Shown here: one piece after another, positions 1 to 7,993 of the stretch
Position numbering within the stretch: the stretch's first letter is position 1
Layout of the letters: the number at the start of each line of letters is the position of its first letter
Source: Bacteroidales bacterium
Lineage (GTDB): Bacteria > Bacteroidota > Bacteroidia > Bacteroidales > SMBSF77
Assembly (NCBI GenBank): GCA_021106655.1
Contig: JAIOTT010000253.1
Coordinates: forward strand, 1 to 9,719
Reading direction: 5' to 3'
DNA length: 9,719 nt
Made by a program: the position numbers and the translations under genes
Notes under the pieces: generated by a model
The model's database searches: none
Seen by the model: the letters and a program-made list of their open reading frames with translations, nothing else
What the model was told of the DNA's origin: nothing

Positions 1-2
1 AT

Positions 3-119
3 TATAAAATTAAATTTGACGGAAGTAATCTTACTGAAGGAATATATTTTTATGAGATCACTGTAACAGGTAATAATGAAGACTTTTCACAATCGCGTGT
101 GATGGTGATATCAAGATAA
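3..119 (+). CDS. C-terminal end of a probable type IX-secreted protein (partial)
   Basis: Only the last 38 codons and the TAA stop are in the window; the gene begins to the left. The visible peptide contains F-D-G-S-N-L, then E-G-I-Y-F-Y-E-I, then a short polar turn and F-S-Q-S-R-V-M-V-I-S-R. This is the beta-strand pattern (G-x-Y-x-Y-x-I ... K/R-x-M-V) of the C-terminal sorting domain of type IX secretion cargo, or of the closely similar FlgD-like fold, in Bacteroidetes. In that family the tail directs export across the outer membrane and is removed by the PorU sortase. Nothing can be said about the passenger domain. An intrinsic terminator follows about 60 bases downstream, so this gene ends its own transcription unit. 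The frame has no internal stop from base 3; the assignment as a T9SS tail is likely but rests on a short peptide. Confidence 0.72.
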   Translation, partial: YKIKFDGSNLTEGIYFYEITVTGNNEDFSQSRVMVISR

Positions 120-182
120 AGTTTAGTCTCTTCCGAGGTATTCGCAAAAAACTCTGAAGATTAGTTCATTCTGAAGTTTAAA

Positions 183-217
183 CGGTCTGGCATGTTTTTG
201 TCAGACCGCTTCTTTTT
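183..217 (+). terminator. Intrinsic terminator after the T9SS-cargo gene
   Basis: The arms CGGTCTG (183-189) and CAGACCG (202-208) pair perfectly. The stem can extend inward through a G-T wobble plus C-G and A-T pairs, leaving a small T-rich loop. The 3' arm runs into CTTCTTTTT (209-217), a good U-tract for rightward transcripts. It lies between the end of the T9SS-cargo gene and valS and separates the two transcription units. Confidence 0.85.
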
Positions 218-294
218 ATAAGGACTTAATGAACTTTTTATGAAGCTCAAATTTTACTACTTTTACCGAAAATTTTACAGAAAAAATATAAATT

Positions 295-2946
295 ATGCAG
301 ATTCCTTCAAAATATGCTCCCTCATTAACTGAAGACAAATGGTATTCGTACTGGATGGAGAGAGGATTTTTTATATCTGAGCCGGATGACAGAGAGGCTT
401 TTTGTATTGCAATACCACCACCAAATGTTACCGGTGTATTGCATATGGGACATATGTTGAATAATACTTTACAGGATGTTCTTGTAAGAAGAGCAAGAAT
501 GCAGGGAAAAAATGCTTGCTGGGTGCCCGGGACGGATCATGCATCCATTGCAACAGAGGCAAAAATCGTTGCAAAGCTTAAGGAAGAAGGAATTGAAAAA
601 ACTGATATCAGCAGGGAAGAATTTTTGGAGAAGGCCTGGGAATGGAAAAACAAACACGGTGGCATAATCCTGGAACAATTAAAAAAACTTGGTGCATCTT
701 GCGATTGGAGAAGAACAAAGTTTACGATGGATGATGATCTGTATGAATCAGTGATTGATGTTTTTATAGATCTTTATAATAAAGGACTTATCTATCGAGG
801 TGTTAGAATGGTAAACTGGGATCCTAAAGCTCTTACCGCTCTCTCTGATGAAGAAGTGATACATAAGGAAGTTCGGTCAAAATTGTATTATGTAAAGTAT
901 AAAGTAGAAGGGGAGGAGGATGAATGGATTACTGTTGCCACGACCCGCCCGGAAACAATACTTGGAGATACCGCCTTATGCGTGCATCCTGAGGATGAAC
1001 GTTATCACAACCTGAAAGGGAAAAGGGTTCTTGTTCCTCTTTTAAACCGCAGTGTCCCTGTGATCTTTGATGAATATGTTGACAGGGAATTCGGTACCGG
1101 TGCCCTGAAAATAACACCAGCTCATGATCTTAACGATTATAACCTTGGCCTTAAATATGGTCTTGATGTTATTGATATATTTAATGATGATGGAAGCCTA
1201 AATGAAAAGGCAGAATTATATATTGGTAAAGACAGGTTTAGGGTAAGGAAGGAAATTGTTGCTGACCTCGAAAAAAACGGACATATTGTTAAGATTGAAG
1301 ATTATTTGAATAGTATTGGCTTTTCTGAGCGAACTGATGAAGTGATAGAACCAAAATTATCTTTACAGTGGTTCCTGAAAATGTCGGAAATGGCAAAACC
1401 TGCTCTTGATATTGTAATGGATGATACAATTAACTTTTATCCGAAGAAGTTTAAGAATACTTATCGTCATTGGATGGAGAATGTTAAGGATTGGTGCATC
1501 TCACGACAACTTTGGTGGGGGCAGAGAATACCGGTGTTTTATTTGCCAAATAATGAAATGGTGGTTGCAAAGTCAAAAGATGAAGCATTTGAGATGGCCA
1601 GAAATAAATTCGATCTTCCTGATCTTGAAATTGAAGATCTGCAACAGGATGAAGATGTGCTTGATACCTGGTTCTCTTCATGGCTATGGCCTATCACTAT
1701 ATTTGATGGAATAAGAAACCCTGACAACAAAGACATAAATTATTATTATCCCACTAAAGATCTTGTAACAGCACCTGAAATCTTGTTTTTCTGGGTTGCC
1801 CGTATGATAATGGCAGGGCTTGAATATAGAAATGAAATACCCTTCAAAAATGTTTACCTTACCGGTATAGTAAGGGATAAGATGGGCAGAAAAATGTCAA
1901 AATCTCTTGGGAATTCTCCTGACCCTATCGAATTAATGAATAAATATGGAGCGGATGGTGTGAGAGTAGGAATGCTATTAACATCACCTGCCGGTAACGA
2001 CCTGCCTTTTGATGAAATGCTTTGTGAACAAGGCAGGAATTTTTGTAATAAGATATGGAATGCATTTCGTCTTGTTAAAAGCTGGGATGTTGATGAAAAT
2101 CTTGATCAGCCTGAATCATCAAAGACTGTAATTAAGTGGTTTGATTCCAGGTTGAATTCAATACTGGAATTACTGGATGATCAATTTCAAAAGTATAGAA
2201 TATCAGATGCATTAATGTTGGCGTATAAGCTAATATGGGATGATTTCTGTTCGTGGTACCTGGAAATGATCAAACCAACAGGATATGCGAAGGATGAGAA
2301 AAAATATATTGATAAATATACTCTTAATGCTACAATTGACTTTTTTGAGAAACTAATGAAGATACTACATCCTTTTATGCCATTCATAACAGAAGAGATA
2401 TGGCATCAATTAAATGACAAAGAGGAAGAAGATTGCATAATTGTTTCTGATTTACCTTTGCCGGAAAAAGTGGACCAAATTATTCTTGATCAGTTTGAAT
2501 ATGCAAAAGAAGTGATTATTGCTATCAGGAAAATACGTAGTGAGAAAAATATCAGGAACAAAGATGCAATTGAGCTGTACGTTAAAAAGAATTTCAGTGA
2601 GAAACCGATAACTGATTTTGATAGTATTTGTTCGAAGTTATGTAACCTTTGCGATATAAAATATACAGAAGAAAAAATTGAAGGAGCAATAACTTTTGTT
2701 GTTAAATCAACGGAGTTTTATATCCCACTGACTGAATCCATTGATACTGCTGAAGAAATAAAGAAACTTAAAGATGAATTGAACTATACCAAGGGCTTTT
2801 TGAGCTCTGTGGTGAAGAAACTTAGTAATGAGCGATTTGTAAATAATGCTCCTGAAAAGGTTGTTGCAAATGAGCAGAAGAAAAAGTCTGATGCCGAAGC
2901 TAGGGTACAAGTGATAGAAGAGCAGCTGAAATCCTTAGGGAATTAA
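295..2946 (+). CDS. valS: Valine--tRNA ligase (ValRS)
   Basis: Class I aminoacyl-tRNA synthetase that charges tRNA-Val with valine in the cytoplasm. At 883 residues it has the expected full length. Visible motifs in order: PNVTG followed by the HIGH-type signature HMGH (residues 50-53); WVPGTDHASIATE (76-88); the CP1 editing domain with TTRPETI-LGDTA (216-227), which in the family hydrolyses mischarged threonyl-tRNA; DWCISRQLWWGQRIP (399-413); DTWFSS (457-462); and the KMSKS loop (533-537). An anticodon-binding helical domain follows. The last 70 residues or so (814-883) form the charged helical hairpin (ValRS tRNA-binding arm) typical of bacterial ValRS. The start fits the family N-terminus (IPSKYAPS...W..YW); no Shine-Dalgarno precedes it, only an A-rich leader. 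A weak -7-like element (TACTTTTA, 258-265) may serve as promoter. The 3' end overlaps the convergent DUF4159 gene by 4 bases. Confidence 0.98.
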   Translation: MQIPSKYAPSLTEDKWYSYWMERGFFISEPDDREAFCIAIPPPNVTGVLHMGHMLNNTLQDVLVRRARMQGKNACWVPGTDHASIATEAKIVAKLKEEGIEKTDISREEFLEKAWEWKNKHGGIILEQLKKLGASCDWRRTKFTMDDDLYESVIDVFIDLYNKGLIYRGVRMVNWDPKALTALSDEEVIHKEVRSKLYYVKYKVEGEEDEWITVATTRPETILGDTALCVHPEDERYHNLKGKRVLVPLLNRSVPVIFDEYVDREFGTGALKITPAHDLNDYNLGLKYGLDVIDIFNDDGSLNEKAELYIGKDRFRVRKEIVADLEKNGHIVKIEDYLNSIGFSERTDEVIEPKLSLQWFLKMSEMAKPALDIVMDDTINFYPKKFKNTYRHWMENVKDWCISRQLWWGQRIPVFYLPNNEMVVAKSKDEAFEMARNKFDLPDLEIEDLQQDEDVLDTWFSSWLWPITIFDGIRNPDNKDINYYYPTKDLVTAPEILFFWVARMIMAGLEYRNEIPFKNVYLTGIVRDKMGRKMSKSLGNSPDPIELMNKYGADGVRVGMLLTSPAGNDLPFDEMLCEQGRNFCNKIWNAFRLVKSWDVDENLDQPESSKTVIKWFDSRLNSILELLDDQFQKYRISDALMLAYKLIWDDFCSWYLEMIKPTGYAKDEKKYIDKYTLNATIDFFEKLMKILHPFMPFITEEIWHQLNDKEEEDCIIVSDLPLPEKVDQIILDQFEYAKEVIIAIRKIRSEKNIRNKDAIELYVKKNFSEKPITDFDSICSKLCNLCDIKYTEEKIEGAITFVVKSTEFYIPLTESIDTAEEIKKLKDELNYTKGFLSSVVKKLSNERFVNNAPEKVVANEQKKKSDAEARVQVIEEQLKSLGN

Positions 2947-3611
2947 TTCATAAAAACATACTGAATAATATTAGCCCCCATTTGAAGTGCTTTTAAACGT
3001 GCTTCATCTGAGTCACCATGCACTGCCTTATCTTCCCACCCGTCACCCAGATCACACTCAAAGCTGTAAAAACATACAACCCTTCCCTGGTAAATAATAC
3101 CAAAACCCTGAGGAGGTTTATTATCGTGCTCATGCACCTTGGGCAAGCCATTGTTAAAATTATATTTTTGATGATAGACCGGATGGTCAAAGGGGAGTTC
3201 TACAAAATCAAGCTCAGGAAAAACTTTCTTCATCTGTGGTCTGACAAATTTATCCATACCATAATTGTCATCAATATGTAAAAACCCTCCTCCAATAAGG
3301 TAGTTACGCAAGTTTTCAGCTTCTTGTCTAGAGAAAATAACATTGCCATGCCCGGTCATATGAATAAACGGATAATTGATAATATCAGGGCTACCGACCT
3401 CAACGGTAGCATAAGCTTCATCGATATCTGTACCGATATTTTGATTGCAGAATTTGACAAGGTTAGGTAATGAAGTAGGATTAGCATACCAGTCACCGCC
3501 TCCTTTGTATTTAAGCAGTGCTATTTGGTACTTATCCTGTGCAGAGGATAGGGAAGTACAGATTAACAAAATTACTAAAATGTAGAGCTTATGTGTTTTC
3601 ATATTTTTCAT
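2943..3611 (-). CDS. DUF4159 domain-containing secreted protein
   Basis: A 222-residue protein with a clear Sec signal peptide: basic start MKNMKTHK, hydrophobic core LYILVILLICTSL, likely cleavage after SSA (residue 24) before QDK. Mature residues ~28-222 match the DUF4159 family. Hallmarks seen are GGGDWYANPTSLPNL (38-51), IHMTGHGN (83-90), LIGGGFLHIDDN (105-116), FDHPVY (141-146), GDGWED (189-194) and a C-terminal helix. In other bacteria DUF4159 is found at the end of large membrane proteins with Ig/von Willebrand-type domains; its biochemical role is not established, so no function is assigned. The cysteine in the signal core is not in a lipobox (the residue before it is Ile), so a periplasmic or surface protein is more likely than a lipoprotein. 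It is the last gene of the leftward TPM-rsmE-DUF4159 operon, 29 bases after rsmE. A start three codons downstream (MKTHKLY) is equally plausible. Confidence 0.88.
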   Translation of the reverse strand: MKNMKTHKLYILVILLICTSLSSAQDKYQIALLKYKGGGDWYANPTSLPNLVKFCNQNIGTDIDEAYATVEVGSPDIINYPFIHMTGHGNVIFSRQEAENLRNYLIGGGFLHIDDNYGMDKFVRPQMKKVFPELDFVELPFDHPVYHQKYNFNNGLPKVHEHDNKPPQGFGIIYQGRVVCFYSFECDLGDGWEDKAVHGDSDEARLKALQMGANIIQYVFMN

Positions 3612-3620
3612 TTTTTTAAC

Positions 3621-3643
3621 TAACCACTAACCACTAACCACTA
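3621..3643 (-). repeat. 7-bp tandem repeat over the rsmE stop codon
   Basis: Three exact head-to-tail copies of TAACCAC (3621-3641) plus two more bases fill most of the 29-base gap between rsmE and the DUF4159 gene. In the transcribed (minus) strand this reads TAGTGGT repeated, and the first TAG is the rsmE stop codon. Because the unit is 7 long, the successive TAG triplets fall in all three reading frames. Confidence 0.85.
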
Positions 3644-4342
3644 TTCATTCAACAAATGTATTGTGCTACATGCAACCACCGCAGCTGTTTCCGTTCTTAA
3701 ACGACTTTTGCCTAAGCTTATTGGATAATAATTATTTTGTTTGGCCAGATTCAGTTCGTTTGGGCTGAAATCACCTTCGGGTCCAATCAGTAGTAACACG
3801 TCTTCCCCTTTTTGATAATCGTTCTTCAGCGTTAGCGTCACATCATCATCAATGTAGGCAATGTATTTCTTTATTTGGGATTGTTTCTTTATCAAGTCGT
3901 TGAAATGCAGAGGTTCATTTAGTTTTGGAAGATAAGCTTTCAGGGATTGCTTTAGTGCAGCGACAAGAATTTTTTTCATCCTGTTCTGATTAAGAGTCTT
4001 TCTTTCAGAATTTTCACAAATAACAGGAGTTATTTCATCAATTCCTATCTCAGTTGCTTTCTCAAGGAACCATTCAAATCTGCTGATGTTTTTTGTTGGG
4101 GCTACTGCCAGATGAATATTGAAGTTTCTTTGTCCGAAATGGGCATTTATTTCAAAAATGTTTAGTTTGCATTTTTTTGGATTGTCATTTACTAGTTCAG
4201 CACTGTATAAGTTGCCCTTTCCATCAGTTAACGAGATAATGTCACCTTTTTTTCGACGTAATACTTTTATACAATGCCTTGATTCTTCATCATTGAGTTC
4301 GTAATGATCTGAAACAATATCCGGAGTATAGAATAGATGCAT
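3641..4342 (-). CDS. rsmE: 16S rRNA (uracil(1498)-N3)-methyltransferase
   Basis: SPOUT-family methyltransferase that uses S-adenosylmethionine to methylate N3 of U1498 in the decoding region of 16S rRNA. Its 233 residues match the family length. The N-terminal PUA-like domain (about 1-70) begins with the usual M-x-L-F-Y and contains SRHCIKVLRRKKGD. The catalytic domain shows LAVAPTKNISRFEWFLEKATEIGIDEITP (78-106), NSERK (111-115), ALKQSLKAYLPKL (129-141), then the knotted AdoMet site with IGPEGDFSPNE (186-196) and SLGKSRLRTETAA (209-221). All signature residues are present. It starts 18 bases after the TPM gene and ends 29 bases before the DUF4159 gene, so the three are probably co-transcribed. 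The stop codon is the first unit of the 7-bp repeat. Confidence 0.97.
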   Translation of the reverse strand: MHLFYTPDIVSDHYELNDEESRHCIKVLRRKKGDIISLTDGKGNLYSAELVNDNPKKCKLNIFEINAHFGQRNFNIHLAVAPTKNISRFEWFLEKATEIGIDEITPVICENSERKTLNQNRMKKILVAALKQSLKAYLPKLNEPLHFNDLIKKQSQIKKYIAYIDDDVTLTLKNDYQKGEDVLLLIGPEGDFSPNELNLAKQNNYYPISLGKSRLRTETAAVVACSTIHLLNE

Positions 4343-4360
4343 CTGGTAATTTGGAAGATA

Positions 4361-4804
4361 TTATTTTTTGCCAAATGAAAGTTCATCAGCTAATTCGTTA
4401 ATATCGTCTGTTCTGTGTGGAAAGTGTTTTTTTAGAATTTCACCTGTAAGTTTTATTCCTTCACAAAGGCCTTGAGTAACATTGTCATCCCGCAAATAGG
4501 CCAGCATCTTGCTGTTGAGTGTTTTTCGGAAATTTCTGGGAACATATTTATTTATACCTGTATCACCGACTATGGCAAATTTTCGGGTATGTAATGCCAT
4601 ATAAAATAAAACAGAGTTATGTAATTCTGTTTTATTCATTTTGAATTTCCTAAAAAGACTCTCAGCTCTTTCGGTTACATCTCCTTCACAAATATTTTCA
4701 ATATGTACTCTGATTGCTCCTGATGTATCAAGCTCGGCGTTTAAAATTGCCTGTTTAATATCATTTTGTTGCTCTTTTGTAAAATAGCTTTTAGTAGTTT
4801 GCAT
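4361..4804 (-). CDS. TPM domain-containing protein (TPM/Psb32/MOLO-1 fold)
   Basis: A 147-residue protein covering little more than one TPM domain. It begins with a helix (FTKEQQNDIKQAILNAE), then a strand pattern SGAIRVHIEN (about 28-37), NSVLFYMALHTRKFAIVGDTGINKYVP, and a helical end GLCEGIKLTGEILKKHFPHRTDDINELADELSFGK. The GILxxG...L..HFP...D..NEL.DE...GK ending is typical of the short, non-membrane TPM proteins of Bacteroidetes. Neither a signal peptide nor a membrane span is seen, so it is probably cytoplasmic. TPM proteins have been linked to phosphatase activity in plant thylakoids and to membrane-protein maintenance, but the activity of this version is unknown. In many relatives the short TPM gene sits next to lemA and a longer TPM gene; here it is alone and leads the rsmE operon. 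Confidence 0.85.
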   Translation of the reverse strand: MQTTKSYFTKEQQNDIKQAILNAELDTSGAIRVHIENICEGDVTERAESLFRKFKMNKTELHNSVLFYMALHTRKFAIVGDTGINKYVPRNFRKTLNSKMLAYLRDDNVTQGLCEGIKLTGEILKKHFPHRTDDINELADELSFGKK

Positions 4805-4902
4805 AATAAAAATTTTTTGTATTCTATTAAGATTGCTATTTTGTTATAAATCTGATAACATTGAAATGCATAATGCTGCCAAGGAACGAAGTCTATTGAA
4901 AA

Positions 4903-4939
4903 TCAAAGCTCTATGAAGATTTACTTCGTAGAGCTTTGA
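4903..4939 (-). terminator. Long hairpin terminator downstream of htpG
   Basis: The arms 4903-4918 and 4924-4939 pair over 16 positions, 15 Watson-Crick plus one G-T wobble, around a 5-base loop. On the leftward strand the hairpin is followed by TTTT and lies about 60 bases after the htpG stop. It fits an intrinsic terminator that separates htpG from the TPM-rsmE operon. On the plus strand the stem is followed by CAAAAAA, so it would not work in that direction. Confidence 0.75.
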
Positions 4940-4998
4940 CAAAAAAGTATGCTAATATACAAAAATAATTAAAATTACATCTTTTTATAAAAAAAACA

Positions 4999-6903
4999 TC
5001 AAATATTATTTACGCTTCTTTTAATAAAGTCTGTTAAATCCTGCCCTTTTAGTAGGTTTTGTGTTAGTTTGGCAAGATCACTTGTTTGTCTGATAATTTC
5101 ACTTTGATTTTTCTCATCTTTTTCTTTGAGAATACGTGTAATAACAGGATGATTTGAGTTTATAACAAGATTATACTGATCCGGCATAGTACCAAAGTAA
5201 TCCATTCCACCGCCACCCATTGCTGACATATCTTTCATCCTGCGCATTACTTCCGGCTGTGTTATTATCATAGGAATATCTGTCTCACTTAAACTTTCGA
5301 AAACGACATTGAATTTTTCCTTATCTATAGTTTTTTCGATAATTTCTTTGATCTTGTTTTGCTCTTCCTCATTAAGTTTTGAAGTAATAGCATCCTCTTT
5401 ATTGATAAGTTTGTCGATTGTATTTGAGTCGATACGAGCGAAAGAAGAATTCTCAAATTTTTGTTCCAGCATATTTATCAAATGGTTGTCGATAGGCCCA
5501 TCCATTACTAAAACATCATATCCCTTTTCTTTTGCATTTTGAATATAAAGTTGTTGCTCTTCTATATTGTTTGTGTAAAGATAAACAAGCTTTTTATCCT
5601 TATCAGTTTGTGCATCTTTGATATGCTTTTTGTACTCATCAAATGTAAAATATTTCCCTTCAGTGTTTTTGAAAAGACTGAAAGTTTTTGCACGCTCATA
5701 GAACTTCTCTTCTGAGATTATTCCATATTGAATAAAAATTTTAATATCATCCCATTTTGATTCCAGGTCCTTACGATTTTCTTTAAACAATTCTTCAAGT
5801 TTATCAGCTACTTTTTTCATTATATGATTGGATATCTGTTTTACCCTTCGGTCGCTTTGGAGATATGATCGGGAAACATTCAGTGGGATATCAGGTGAGT
5901 CAAGAACACCATGAAGCAAAGTGAGGAAATCGGGTACAATACCTTCTACCGAATCAGTTACAAATACCTGATTTGAATATAGCTGTATCTTATCTTTTTG
6001 TACTTCTATATGTTTTTTTACTTTTGGAAAATATAATATTCCCGTCAGGTTAAAAGGATAGTCAACATTCAGATGAATATGGAATAGAGGGTTTTCAAAT
6101 GTTAAAGGATAAAGCTCCCTGTAGAATTTATTATAATCTTCATCTTTAAGATCTGCAGGCTTCCTTTTCCATGCAGGGTTCGGATTATTTATGATATGGG
6201 GTTTTTCTACTTCTATCTCTTTATCTTTTCCATCCTTATCTTTTTCACCTTCCACTTTTTTCATAACTTTATCCGTACCAAATTCTATTTCAACCGGTAA
6301 AAATTTACAATACTTGGTTAATAATTCACGGATTCTGTATTCCTGTAAAAATTCTGTGGAGTCTTCTGATATATGAAGTGTGATTTCTGTGCCCCTGTCT
6401 GTTTTGTCAGATTCAGACATTTCATATGCAGGACTACCGTCACATTCCCATTTTACTGCTTTTGTGCTTCCACCTTTTTTATATGTTTTGGTATTGATAG
6501 TTACCTTATCTGATACCATGAATGAAGAGTAGAACCCAAGTCCGAACTGTCCGATAATTGCATTAGTTTCAGCCTCGGTTTTTGTTTTAAACTTTTTTAC
6601 AAACTCTTCAGCACTGGAAAAAGCTATCTGGTTGATGTATTTATCAACTTCTTCTTCTGTCATTCCAATACCCCTGTCTTTGATGCTAATAGTTTTTTTC
6701 GCAGTGTCAACCGCAACCTTGATAGTTATATCACCAAGCTCTCCTTTATATTTACCCAGAGAGACGAGGGTTTTAAGTTTTTGTGTAGCGTCAACGGCAT
6801 TGGAAATTAATTCTCTAAGGAATATCTCATGATCAGAATAAAGAAATTTTTTGATAATTGGAAAGATATTTTCCGTTTGAACATTTATTTTCCCCTTTTG
6901 CAT
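4999..6903 (-). CDS. htpG: Molecular chaperone HtpG (bacterial Hsp90)
   Basis: ATP-dependent cytosolic chaperone that remodels client proteins as a dimer. It is 634 residues long, as expected. The GHKL ATP-binding domain is intact: LRELISNAVDA (29-39, with catalytic Glu31 and Mg-binding Asn35), IKDRGIGM (74-81, Asp76 contacting adenine), the lid glycines GQFGLGFYSSF (118-128) and RGTEITLHI (170-178). A charged linker rich in K, D and E precedes PNPAWKRKP, where the middle domain begins; this carries YFPKV, VFVTD and the catalytic-loop region LNVSRSYLQSDR. The C-terminal dimerisation domain includes a Gly/Met-rich loop (SAMGGGGMDYFG) and ends in IKRSVNNI, with no MEEVD tail, as in bacteria. 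The gene is monocistronic. Divergent from the SPFH gene, it has a likely promoter and operator in the 250-bp gap and a hairpin terminator downstream. Confidence 0.98.
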   Translation of the reverse strand: MQKGKINVQTENIFPIIKKFLYSDHEIFLRELISNAVDATQKLKTLVSLGKYKGELGDITIKVAVDTAKKTISIKDRGIGMTEEEVDKYINQIAFSSAEEFVKKFKTKTEAETNAIIGQFGLGFYSSFMVSDKVTINTKTYKKGGSTKAVKWECDGSPAYEMSESDKTDRGTEITLHISEDSTEFLQEYRIRELLTKYCKFLPVEIEFGTDKVMKKVEGEKDKDGKDKEIEVEKPHIINNPNPAWKRKPADLKDEDYNKFYRELYPLTFENPLFHIHLNVDYPFNLTGILYFPKVKKHIEVQKDKIQLYSNQVFVTDSVEGIVPDFLTLLHGVLDSPDIPLNVSRSYLQSDRRVKQISNHIMKKVADKLEELFKENRKDLESKWDDIKIFIQYGIISEEKFYERAKTFSLFKNTEGKYFTFDEYKKHIKDAQTDKDKKLVYLYTNNIEEQQLYIQNAKEKGYDVLVMDGPIDNHLINMLEQKFENSSFARIDSNTIDKLINKEDAITSKLNEEEQNKIKEIIEKTIDKEKFNVVFESLSETDIPMIITQPEVMRRMKDMSAMGGGGMDYFGTMPDQYNLVINSNHPVITRILKEKDEKNQSEIIRQTSDLAKLTQNLLKGQDLTDFIKRSVNNI

Positions 6904-6985
6904 ATTTAATGTTTATTTGTTGTTATTATTAATTACTTTTATTCACTGATTATTTTTTATTGGGTAAGTTGGATTTTTCTGTTTG

Positions 6986-7023
6986 CAAAGCTTATGCCAA
7001 TAAATAATTTCTGACAAAATGTC
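6986..7023 (-). promoter_or_regulatory. Putative htpG promoter with overlapping GACA-N3-TGTC palindrome
   Basis: On the minus strand AAGCTTTG (6993-6986) matches the Bacteroidetes -7 consensus TAnnTTTG at all but the first position. A TTTG at the -33 position lies 21 bases upstream, inside the palindrome GACATTTTGTC (7023-7013). This arrangement would put the transcription start roughly 75 bases before the htpG ATG. A perfect 4-bp inverted repeat laid over the -33 box is a natural place for a repressor or a heat-shock regulator, but no regulator is identified here. Confidence 0.4.
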
Positions 7024-7153
7024 CTCTTTGTGCAGGAGAACCAATAATTTTACACATTATGTCGGAAAAAATTAGTATATATTATTATGGTACTTTTCTT
7101 GATGATCAAAATTCAAATCCAAATAAATTTATTAACCTCTAAATTTTATCAAA

Positions 7154-7984
7154 ATGGCACAAGAACAAGAAATTAATTTTAAAAAGGTATTACCCGTAGT
7201 GGGAATCGTAGTTGTAGTGATCTTTCTTATTGCTTTTGGAAGCAGGATGACAGTGACTATTCCAGCCGGTCATGGCGGAGTATTATTCAAGACTTTCGCA
7301 GGTGGAGTGGTTAAAGACCAAACCTTTGGTGAGGGATTTCATCTTATCGCACCATGGAATAAAATGATAGTATATTCATTGCTTCAGCAAGAAAAGGCTG
7401 AGGATATGAGAGTATTATCTTCAAATGGACTAGAGATAAATGTAGACGTGTCTGCATGGTACCTACCTATGTCCAGCAAGCTTGGTGATCTTCATGCAAG
7501 CATTGGAGTAAAATACCCAAATACAGTAGTTATTCCTGCTATGAGATCCGCAGCACGTAGTGTTATTGGAAGATACACTCCGGAAGAGATCTACTCATCT
7601 AAAAGAGATGCTATCCAGGATGAGATCTATATTGAAACAAAAAATATTCTTGACACTAAATTTATTCAACTGAATAATATACTTATAAGATCGATAATTC
7701 TTCCTCCAACTATTAAAACTGCTATCGAGAGCAAATTAAAACAGGAGCAGCTTTCACTGGAGTATGAGTTTAAACTTGCCAAAGCAAAAAAGGAAGCTGA
7801 GCGTCAAAAGATCGAGGCTGAAGGAAAAGCAACTGCAAACCGTATCATCAGCGCAAGTATAACGGATAATATTCTGAGAGAAAAAGGTATTGAAGCAACG
7901 CTTGAATTGGCTAAGTCACCAAATTCGAAAGTTGTTGTTGTTGGAAGCGCAAAAGATGGACTTCCGCTGATACTAGGGAAATAG
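7154..7984 (+). CDS. Prohibitin-family SPFH/Band 7 membrane protein
   Basis: A 276-residue protein with one N-terminal membrane anchor (VLPVVGIVVVVIFLIAF, about 12-28), followed by the SPFH (Band 7) domain. Prohibitin-like features are IPAGHGGVLFKTFAGGV (36-52), GEGFHLIAPWNKMIVY (59-74), an LSSNGLEINVDVSAWY strand pair (88-103), YTPEEIYSSKRDAIQDEI (141-158) and IILPPTIKTAIESKLKQEQ (181-199). A charged helix (about 190-230, KAKKEAERQKIEAEGKATANR) follows and would form the coiled coil of SPFH oligomers. The protein ends PLILGK, as in many bacterial prohibitin homologues. The family forms ring-shaped membrane assemblies that organise membrane domains and, in several cases, regulate the FtsH protease; which applies here is not visible. 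There is no adjacent NfeD gene, which argues against the SPFH-NfeD type. It has its own transcription unit, divergent from htpG and ending 9 bases before the convergent RuvC-like gene. Confidence 0.9.
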   Translation: MAQEQEINFKKVLPVVGIVVVVIFLIAFGSRMTVTIPAGHGGVLFKTFAGGVVKDQTFGEGFHLIAPWNKMIVYSLLQQEKAEDMRVLSSNGLEINVDVSAWYLPMSSKLGDLHASIGVKYPNTVVIPAMRSAARSVIGRYTPEEIYSSKRDAIQDEIYIETKNILDTKFIQLNNILIRSIILPPTIKTAIESKLKQEQLSLEYEFKLAKAKKEAERQKIEAEGKATANRIISASITDNILREKGIEATLELAKSPNSKVVVVGSAKDGLPLILGK

Positions 7985-7993
7985 GACCAGAGA

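Noticed and set aside
1421..1714. Rightward frame of 97 codons inside valS
   Set aside because: It is an out-of-frame overlap of conserved ValRS sequence, with no independent features.
3018..3281. Rightward open frame of 87 codons inside the DUF4159 gene
   Set aside because: It lies wholly antisense to a gene with conserved motifs and a signal peptide; the translation shows no domain.
3600..3602. Start of the DUF4159 protein at the internal Met (MKTHKLY)
   Set aside because: Equally plausible, since the signal peptide is intact from either Met; the upstream Met was kept because nothing rules it out.
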